From the NCBI GenBank assembly GCA_017619905.1, contig JAFZRK010000051.1, positions 1 through 11,925 of the forward strand: a DNA stretch of 11,925 bases. The letters are read 5' to 3'. Each line of letters begins with the position of its first letter. The first letter of the stretch is position 1. The translations under genes were made by a program, and so were the position numbers. The notes beneath the pieces are model-generated. The model saw nothing but the letters and a program-made list of their open reading frames with translations, had not been told where the DNA came from and searched no databases. This stretch comes from Bacillota bacterium. GTDB lineage: Bacteria > Bacillota > Clostridia > Peptostreptococcales > Anaerovoracaceae. Below, one piece after another: positions 6,506 to 10,626 of the stretch.

Positions 6506-6534
6506 ATTATATATCAAGGGATATTAAAAGTAAA
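6506..6534 (-). promoter_or_regulatory. Promoter of tRNA-Arg
   Basis: On the minus strand TTTACT (6534-6529), a 17-bp spacer, then a perfect TATAAT (6511-6506). The start would be near 6499, 17 nt before the mature tRNA. It lies between the HAD gene stop and the tRNA with no terminator upstream, so the tRNA may also be the last cistron of the yprB-HAD operon. Confidence 0.7.
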
Positions 6535-6550
6535 GTGCAAAATTGGACCG

Positions 6551-7396
6551 TCAGGGCGTATTCTGCAATTCTCCGTCCAGCAGTTTGTTTATTATATAAG
6601 CGACGCCGCTCTGATCATGGGTGAGGGTGGTATAGTCGGCCTCATCCTTCAGTATCTTCAGCGAATTACCCATGGCAACGGCCAGGCCGGCGGCGCGCAG
6701 CATAGGCAGATCGTTGCCCCCGTCGCCGAACGCCATTGTGTTCTCCGTCCCTATCCCGAGGTAATCCACAAGCGCCCTGAGCGCGTCTCCTTTATTGGCG
6801 GAAGCGCTGTTTATCTCCAGATTGTTCTTGAGGGAAGAAGTGGCTATCAGCTCCGGATACTCCGCGGTTATGTAGTCGCAGGTGCTCTGCAGCAGCGTTA
6901 CGTCGTGGTTGAATATCTGTATCTTCTGGATGTTCTTGCCAAGCCCTGAAACGAACGTGCGTAGATCGTCCACCGGCTGTCTCATGGAACGCAGGGTAGC
7001 GCAGTATATCGGGTCCGGAAGATGATTATCTATATGGTCCAGGAAGCGTCTCTCCATGTATCCGCGGCTCTGCACGTAAGCGTCGTAGGCAACGCCCATG
7101 TCCTCGAACCTGTCCATGAGCCCAAGCGCTGTATCCAGCGGAATGTCCGACTCGTAGACAGCGGTCCCTTTGCGCAGGTCCAGGACTTCCGCGCCGTTGA
7201 TGGTGATGGCGTTGTGGATGAAGTCCAGATCGCGTATAACGTCCGGTATGCCAAGATAGAAACGCCCGGTTCCGGGAACTATCTCTATGCCGCTTTCCGC
7301 GGCGCGCTCAAGAGCCCTGCGGTTCTCGTCCGTAAGGCGTTTGTCTGTTGTAAGGAGGGTGCCGTCCAGGTCCAGCGCGATAAGTTTGATATCCAT
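6551..7396 (-). CDS. Cof-type HAD-superfamily phosphatase (HAD-IIB)
   Basis: Cytoplasmic Mg-dependent phosphohydrolase of the Cof/YidA-like branch. These typically dephosphorylate sugar phosphates, nucleotides or flavin precursors with broad specificity, so no substrate can be assigned. The 281 residues carry all four HAD motifs: DLDGTL (9-14; nucleophile D9, acid/base D11), PGTGR with T43, K202 in SANKGDAL, and GDGGNDLPML (224-233; D225, D229). The large middle segment (about 85-190) is the C2B cap, expected to set substrate choice. Its ATG directly follows the TAG stop of the upstream nuclease gene (no gap). AAGGAG (7412-7407) inside that gene supplies the ribosome site 10 nt upstream, so the two are an operon. 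Confidence 0.93.
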   Translation of the reverse strand: MDIKLIALDLDGTLLTTDKRLTDENRRALERAAESGIEIVPGTGRFYLGIPDVIRDLDFIHNAITINGAEVLDLRKGTAVYESDIPLDTALGLMDRFEDMGVAYDAYVQSRGYMERRFLDHIDNHLPDPIYCATLRSMRQPVDDLRTFVSGLGKNIQKIQIFNHDVTLLQSTCDYITAEYPELIATSSLKNNLEINSASANKGDALRALVDYLGIGTENTMAFGDGGNDLPMLRAAGLAVAMGNSLKILKDEADYTTLTHDQSGVAYIINKLLDGELQNTP

Positions 7397-8353
7397 CTAT
7401 ACCAGTCTCCTTAAGAGGACCTTGGCGAGCTCGCAGCAGGCGCCGCAGTTTATGCCGTCTTCTGTCTGAAGGATCAGATATCCGCTCTTGATGAACTGCC
7501 TGCAGGAGATATCGGCCTCGTCAATTCCAAGAGCTCTGAGATCCGCAAATATCAGTTCTCCGCTGCTCTTTACGTTTACCTTCAGAGAAATGTCTCCGCC
7601 GGTTCCGCACTGCAGCTGCATCTCGTCCTCGAAGAACGCCGCGGGCATGCAGGCAGGATAGGACTTTGCCTCCAGGCACAGCCCGCTGCTGCTCAGCTTA
7701 AGGCCGGACGTTATGATCTTGCTGACGGTCTCCCCGAACAGTCCGTAAGAGGCCAGCTTTATCATGAAGCCCCTTTCGAAAGCTATCCTGTCGTAGGGCA
7801 GGAAGGAGAGCGACCCGGTGATCGCAGCAAGCTGGCGCACGTCGTCAGCGTTGTGCAGAAGGATCAGGTCCTTTGCTTCTTCTTTGTCCAGATTGATGTA
7901 TTCGGAATAGAGGCGGATGCATTCTTCTCCGTTGATTCTGTCTGTCCTGCTATTGTCCAGTCCAAGGGCCTGTTCCACGGACTTCTGGGAAAGACTGGCC
8001 ATGGATTCCGCCAGAGGCCAGTAAGACTTGAGCCATCTGTAGATATCTATGCTCTGAAAAGCCGGCAGGCATTCCGCAAGGCCGTATTTCCTGGCGCGCA
8101 TCAGCACGAAGGGAATATCGAAGCTCTGGCCGTTGTACGTAATTACGGCATCGCAGTCCTGAAGTTCGGAAAGTATGGAAGACACGGTAAGATGCTCCGA
8201 CGCGGAGCTTTCGCTGAAATACTGCCTAAGCCCGGTCCCGTCCGTGTCGCAGAAACTTGCGGCTATGATACGGTCGCGGTTGGAGTATATCCCGGTGGTC
8301 TCGATGTCGAAGACCTTGCATTTAAGTCCTTTTGTGTAGCTGTTGTACTTCAT
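7397..8353 (-). CDS. YprB-type ribonuclease H-like 3'-5' exonuclease domain protein
   Basis: The N-terminal half (about 11-180) is a DEDD-type exonuclease fold of the YprB / RNase_H_2 kind. ExoI is VFDIETTG (D16, E18), ExoII is ITYNGQSFDIPF (D79), and ExoIII is LLHNADDVRQL (H167, D171). This implies two-metal hydrolysis of nucleic acid; in Bacillus, YprB lies next to the helicase YprA, but no helicase gene is next to it here. Residues 181-318 form an unrecognised beta-rich tail with several cysteines, including CGACC at 303-307. The start at 8353 is the only usable one: an in-frame stop lies six codons upstream and no Shine-Dalgarno is present. A TATAAT (8369-8364) ends only 10 bp before the ATG, which points to a leaderless mRNA. 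It forms an operon with the HAD phosphatase gene. Confidence 0.85.
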   Translation of the reverse strand: MKYNSYTKGLKCKVFDIETTGIYSNRDRIIAASFCDTDGTGLRQYFSESSASEHLTVSSILSELQDCDAVITYNGQSFDIPFVLMRARKYGLAECLPAFQSIDIYRWLKSYWPLAESMASLSQKSVEQALGLDNSRTDRINGEECIRLYSEYINLDKEEAKDLILLHNADDVRQLAAITGSLSFLPYDRIAFERGFMIKLASYGLFGETVSKIITSGLKLSSSGLCLEAKSYPACMPAAFFEDEMQLQCGTGGDISLKVNVKSSGELIFADLRALGIDEADISCRQFIKSGYLILQTEDGINCGACCELAKVLLRRLV

Positions 8354-8363
8354 GTCGATTATG

Positions 8364-8392
8364 ATTATACATTAAAAACCCAAAAAACAAAA
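8364..8392 (-). promoter_or_regulatory. Promoter of the yprB-HAD operon (probably leaderless)
   Basis: On the minus strand a perfect TATAAT (8369-8364) is preceded at 17 bp by TTTTGT (8392-8387), a poor -35 inside the T-rich tail of the upstream terminator. The predicted start is near 8357, within about 4 nt of the ATG at 8353. Confidence 0.55.
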
Positions 8393-8417
8393 CAAGCCGC
8401 GAATGCGACCTGTTTTG
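8382..8417 (-). terminator. Intrinsic terminator of a minus-strand small RNA
   Basis: A 13-bp stem pairs 8417-8405 with 8400-8388, with loop ATTC. Two pairs are G-U on the minus strand but A-C on the plus strand, so it works on the minus strand. Six T follow (8387-8382). No protein gene lies upstream on that strand, so it must end a non-coding transcript or act as an attenuator. Confidence 0.85.
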
Positions 8418-8472
8418 CTCAAAAGGGGTATTGGGATTAGAGATTTAGTAACCATCAGGGGTTGATGTTACC
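8382..8472 (-). ncRNA. Predicted small regulatory RNA, about 90 nt, with C-rich unpaired motifs
   Basis: A complete transcription unit is visible: a promoter at 8507-8479, a start near 8472, and a strong terminator at 8417-8382. The first 25 nt fold into a hairpin, GTAAC+ATCA pairing with TGAT+GTTAC across one bulged G, with loop ACCCC (8462-8458). About 30 nt of unpaired sequence follows with two more C-rich runs (AATCCC and TACCCCTTTTG), then the terminator hairpin. C-rich loops that pair with Shine-Dalgarno sequences are the working parts of known Firmicute small RNAs such as RsaE/RoxS, so a trans-acting repressor is a reasonable guess. No open frame with a ribosome site lies in it. I do not recognise an Rfam family. 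An alternative is a 5' leader/attenuator of the yprB-type gene. Confidence 0.55.
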
Positions 8473-8478
8473 AAGCAC

Positions 8479-8507
8479 ATAATAACAGACGAAAAAAAGC
8501 ATTTCAA
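8479..8507 (-). promoter_or_regulatory. Promoter of the predicted small RNA
   Basis: On the minus strand TTGAAA (8507-8502), a 17-bp spacer containing a T7 run, then TATTAT (8484-8479). It overlaps one copy of the 14-bp direct repeat (8492-8505). Confidence 0.6.
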
Positions 8508-8584
8508 TAAATATTTTTTAAAAAAGTGAATTTATATTTCAAAAACCCTGTACTGCAGTATAGATCGGTCAAAAAAAGCATTTC
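8492..8584. repeat. Direct repeat AAAAAAAGCATTTC, two copies 79 bp apart
   Basis: Identical 14-mers lie at 8492-8505 and 8571-8584. On the minus strand (GAAATGC plus seven T) each copy spans the -35/spacer part of a promoter-like sequence: TTGAAA-17-TATTAT for the first, and TAGAAA-18-TATACT (8590-8557) for the second. The second promoter is weaker. Confidence 0.7.
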
Positions 8585-8595
8585 TATATCAATTT

Positions 8596-8631
8596 TTGTT
8601 ATTGAACTATGGGACCCTTATAATCTATAAT
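8596..8631 (+). promoter_or_regulatory. Two overlapping promoters of the XerD-like recombinase
   Basis: TTGTTA (8596-8601), 17 bp, TATAAT (8619-8624); and, shifted by 6-7 bp, TTGAAC (8602-8607), 18 bp, TATAAT (8626-8631). Both -10 hexamers are perfect. Starts fall near 8631 and 8638, giving leaders of 30-40 nt. Confidence 0.65.
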
Positions 8632-8670
8632 GATTTACATAAGATTTTATGATGTATTTCAGAGGCCGAT

Positions 8671-9549
8671 ATGAATTTCGTAGACAAATTTGAAGTTTAC
8701 ATGGAAAAAGAGAAGGGAAGCTCCAAGAGCACCCTCAGCGCTTACGTTGCGGATATCTGGGATTTTACCGATTTCCTTAAGGAAAGAGGCAAGGAGCCGG
8801 AGGACGCCGCCAATGCGGACGTAGCAGCTTATGTCATGAACCTTTCCGATCTGGGTAAGAGCCATGCCACCATCAACAGGCGTCTGGCTTCTCTCAGGGC
8901 GTTCTATAACTACCTCGTAACCATAAGGGCGGTGGACAGCAATCCGACCAGCGGCATAAAGAGCGCCAAGGTCGCCCGCAGGGAGCTGGAGTATCTTACC
9001 GTGGAGGAAGTGGAGCAGCTTCTGGACATCAAGGACGAGACCGCCGCAGGCAAGAGGGACAGGGCCATGCTGGAGCTCATGTACGCCACCGGCATCAGAG
9101 CATCCGAGGCATGCAGCGCCAACGTCAACGACATAGACCTCAGAATCGGCTTCATCTCCGTAAGATCCGGCGGAAAGCCCCGCATGGTTCCGATCGGAAG
9201 GCCGGCAAGGGCAGCTCTTAAGGATTATCTTATGAACGCGCGTCCGGAGCTTCTTAAGAAGAAGGAGGACACAGGAGCGCTGTTCCTCAGTTACATAGGC
9301 GAGCGCCTCACAAGACAGGGCGTGTGGAAGATCCTCAAGCAGAGGGGCGACGAGGCAGGCCTTACCGACCGCCTCAGCCCGCAGATACTGCGCAATTCGT
9401 TCGCGGCCCACATGGTCCAGAACGGCGCGGACATCAAGTCCCTGCAGGACATCCTCGGGCACGAGGACATTACCGCCACCAGGATCTATCTGAGCTTGAC
9501 AAAGAACAGGATAATCGACGTTTACGACAAGGCGTTCCCCAGAGCGTAA
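8671..9549 (+). CDS. XerD-like tyrosine recombinase with altered active site
   Basis: A 292-residue protein of standard Xer length. It has an N-terminal SAM-like core-binding domain (about 1-95, with HATINRRLASLRAFYNYL) and a C-terminal catalytic domain. Retained catalytic residues are R143 (TGIRASEA), R241 (ILRNSF), H264 (LGHED) and the nucleophile Y273 (RIYLSL). The His of the HxxR box is Q238 (SPQILRNSF), the His usual after the Arg is N242, and the beta-hairpin GKG lysine region reads VRSGGKPR (164-171), so the usual lysine may be lost unless K169 replaces it. The enzyme may therefore be weakened, or act mainly as a DNA-binding protein; true XerC/XerD resolve chromosome dimers at dif. The start at 8671 has AGAGG 5 nt upstream. 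It stands alone, not in an integrative element: no excisionase, relaxase or att repeat is seen. Confidence 0.88.
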   Translation: MNFVDKFEVYMEKEKGSSKSTLSAYVADIWDFTDFLKERGKEPEDAANADVAAYVMNLSDLGKSHATINRRLASLRAFYNYLVTIRAVDSNPTSGIKSAKVARRELEYLTVEEVEQLLDIKDETAAGKRDRAMLELMYATGIRASEACSANVNDIDLRIGFISVRSGGKPRMVPIGRPARAALKDYLMNARPELLKKKEDTGALFLSYIGERLTRQGVWKILKQRGDEAGLTDRLSPQILRNSFAAHMVQNGADIKSLQDILGHEDITATRIYLSLTKNRIIDVYDKAFPRA

Positions 9550-9566
9550 ACGCCTGATAAAAAGCC

Positions 9567-9589
9567 GCGGAAAAGTTTGAAAATTCCGC
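9567..9589 (+). other. Hairpin between recombinase gene and rplS promoter
   Basis: GCGGAA (9567-9572) pairs with TTCCGC (9584-9589) around an 11-nt loop. A second, 7-bp pairing AGGCGTT/AACGCCT (9530-9536 with 9549-9555) spans the recombinase stop. Neither has a proper T-run, so termination here is uncertain and read-through into rplS is possible. Confidence 0.35.
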
Positions 9590-9618
9590 TTGCAAAGATA
9601 TTTCGTCTATAATATAAT
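9590..9618 (+). promoter_or_regulatory. Promoter of rplS
   Basis: TTGCAA (9590-9595), 17-bp spacer, perfect TATAAT (9613-9618). The start is near 9625, giving a leader of about 95 nt. Confidence 0.75.
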
Positions 9619-9624
9619 ACCCAA

Positions 9625-9704
9625 GTCGTATTTCGGACGGTCCTCTGGCAGAGGCCGGAAATGAACGGTTTCCGGTGCAGGCTGTTAAGAACGTCAGGTC
9701 TTAT
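9625..9704 (+). promoter_or_regulatory. Structured rplS mRNA leader (candidate L19 leader)
   Basis: Two adjacent perfect hairpins, CCTCT-GGC-AGAGG (9642-9654) and CCGGAAA-TGAACGG-TTTCCGG (9655-9675), lie end to end and could stack. About 30 nt follow before the AAAGGAGG site. Autoregulatory L19 leaders are known in low-GC Gram-positives (Rfam L19_leader); the position and compact structure fit, but I cannot confirm a covariance match. Confidence 0.55.
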
Positions 9705-9720
9705 AAAGGAGGATACGAAA

Positions 9721-10065
9721 ATGGATCTTATACAATCTATCACAGAAGAGTACAAAAAGACTGACATTCCCGAATTCGGAATCGGCGACACCGTAAGGGT
9801 CTCCATCAAAGTAAGGGAAGGAAACAAGGAGAGGATCCAGGTCTTCGAGGGCTTCGTGCTTAAGAGACAGAACGGCGGCATCTCCGAAACGTTCACAGTC
9901 AGAAAGCTCTCCTCCGGCGTAGGCGTGGAAAAGACTTTCCCGCTTCATTCTCCGAGGATAGAAAAGATCGAGCTCGTACGCAAGGGCGACGTAAGAAGGG
10001 CCAAGCTCAACTACATGAGACAGCGTACAGGCAAGGCAGCCAGGATCAAGACCCTGGAAAAATAA
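9721..10065 (+). CDS. rplS: 50S ribosomal protein L19
   Basis: L19 lies at the 30S-50S interface of the ribosome. The 114-residue protein has normal length and near-consensus motifs: KERIQVFEGFVLKRQNGGIS (36-55), then ETFTVRKLSSGVGVEKTFP, then HSPRIEKIELVRKGDVRRAK. The start at 9721 follows AAAGGAGG (9705-9712) by 8 nt. A longer frame from 9661 would begin inside the leader hairpin and is rejected. It has its own promoter and terminator, so it is monocistronic; in many bacteria rplS instead closes the rpsP-rimM-trmD operon. Confidence 0.98.
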   Translation: MDLIQSITEEYKKTDIPEFGIGDTVRVSIKVREGNKERIQVFEGFVLKRQNGGISETFTVRKLSSGVGVEKTFPLHSPRIEKIELVRKGDVRRAKLNYMRQRTGKAARIKTLEK

Positions 10066-10070
10066 ACCAA

Positions 10071-10107
10071 AAAAAAGACCGGAGCGCGCGGGCGCTCCTC
10101 TTTTTTT
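10071..10107 (+). terminator. Intrinsic terminator of rplS
   Basis: GGAGCGC-GCGG-GCGCTCC (10081-10098) is followed by TC and seven T (10101-10107). An A-run on the left also gives the minus strand a T-run. Confidence 0.92.
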
Positions 10108-10108
10108 A

Positions 10109-10117
10109 TGCTATAAT
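10109..10117 (+). promoter_or_regulatory. Extended -10 promoter of argR-recN
   Basis: TGCTATAAT (10109-10117) is a perfect extended -10. The -35 position would fall inside the rplS terminator stem and has no match, which is normal for an extended -10 promoter. The start is near 10124. Confidence 0.65.
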
Positions 10118-10125
10118 ATTCAAAA

Positions 10126-10143
10126 GATGAATAAAAATGCGTT
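10126..10143. promoter_or_regulatory. ARG box (ArgR operator) over the argR start region
   Basis: The core ATGAATAAAAATGC (10127-10140) matches the Bacillus AhrC operator consensus CATGAATAAAAATKCAAK over 14 consecutive positions. It begins about 2 nt after the predicted start of transcription. An ATTCA half-site (10118-10122) just upstream, overlapping the end of the -10, may be part of a second, weaker box. This predicts arginine-dependent autorepression of argR, and partly of recN. Confidence 0.7.
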
Positions 10144-10162
10144 TTATGCGCCGGAGGACAAC

Positions 10163-10612
10163 ATGAGACGATCCCGTCAGAGCAAACTGCTGGAGATAAT
10201 CAGGGACAAGAACATAGATACGCAGGAGCGGCTCGCAGCGGAACTGAACGCCGCGGGCTTTAAGGTGACGCAGGCAACGGTCTCCAGAGATATTAAGGAA
10301 CTTGGGCTTATCAAGGTCCCGGGTCCCGGCGGAAAGAGCGTATACGCCAGATCCCCCAAGGGTTCTTCCGCGGCAGACGAAAGATTCCGCAAGATACTTC
10401 GGGACACCGTTACGGACATACAGTCCGCGGAGAACATACTCGTAATACATACGCTCAGCGGCTGCGCAAACGCCGCTGCGGAGGCGATAGACAACATAGC
10501 GCCGCGAAGCGTAGTAGGTACTCTTGCCGGGGACAACACCATCTTTGCCGCCGTGGACTGCAAGGAGAACGTTCCCGCGGTCCTGGAGCTTTTCCGCGAG
10601 GCGATCATCTGA
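10163..10612 (+). CDS. argR: Arginine repressor ArgR/AhrC
   Basis: Hexameric arginine-responsive repressor of arginine biosynthesis (and activator of catabolism in some Firmicutes). In 149 residues it has an N-terminal winged helix with KVTQATVSRDIKELGLIKVP (34-53; recognition around S41-R42), then the C-terminal oligomerisation/arginine-binding domain ending in GTLAGDNTIF (119-128). The second Asp of the usual GDDT arginine-binding pair is Asn here (N125). The start chosen is ATG 10163, with GGAGG (10153-10157) 5 nt upstream and alignment to AhrC. An earlier in-frame ATG at 10127 lies within the ARG box, essentially at the transcription start, and is rejected. recN follows after 14 nt, the usual Firmicute argR-recN pairing. 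Confidence 0.96.
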   Translation: MRRSRQSKLLEIIRDKNIDTQERLAAELNAAGFKVTQATVSRDIKELGLIKVPGPGGKSVYARSPKGSSAADERFRKILRDTVTDIQSAENILVIHTLSGCANAAAEAIDNIAPRSVVGTLAGDNTIFAAVDCKENVPAVLELFREAII

Positions 10613-10626
10613 TCGAAGGCCGATAA

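Larger units (their letters stand above)
8354..8670. other. AT-rich 317-bp intergenic region between divergent yprB-type and recombinase genes
   Basis: No protein-coding gene is seen. From left to right it holds the yprB-type promoter (-10 at 8364-8369), a predicted small RNA gene on the minus strand with its terminator and promoter (8382-8507), and one copy of the direct repeat AAAAAAAGCATTTC (8492-8505). Next come the palindrome TTTTTTAAAAAA (8514-8525), an imperfect palindrome around TACTGCAGTA (8548-8563), and the second repeat copy (8571-8584). Last are overlapping recombinase promoters (8596-8631) and a Xer-arm-like palindrome (8632-8656). Confidence 0.8.

Noticed and set aside
8421..8462. 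G-quadruplex on the plus strand (GGGG, GGG, GGGG tracts)
   Set aside because: Only three tracts with one long gap; the complementary strand makes a clear hairpin RNA instead.
8492..8584. CRISPR-like repeat
   Set aside because: Only two 14-bp A-rich copies, no cas genes, and no third unit.
8659..9462. 267-residue minus-strand open frame
   Set aside because: It is antisense to the recombinase gene; no recognisable domain.
8671..9549. Integrase of a mobile element
   Set aside because: No att duplication, excisionase, phage or conjugation genes flank it; neighbours are housekeeping genes, and length and sequence are Xer-like.
9661..9720. Upstream extension of rplS from ATG 9661
   Set aside because: That ATG lies in a leader hairpin loop/stem; the strong AAAGGAGG site and L19 family start point to 9721.
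10127..10162. Upstream start for argR at 10127
   Set aside because: It overlaps the ARG box and sits at the predicted transcription start; GGAGG before 10163 fits better.
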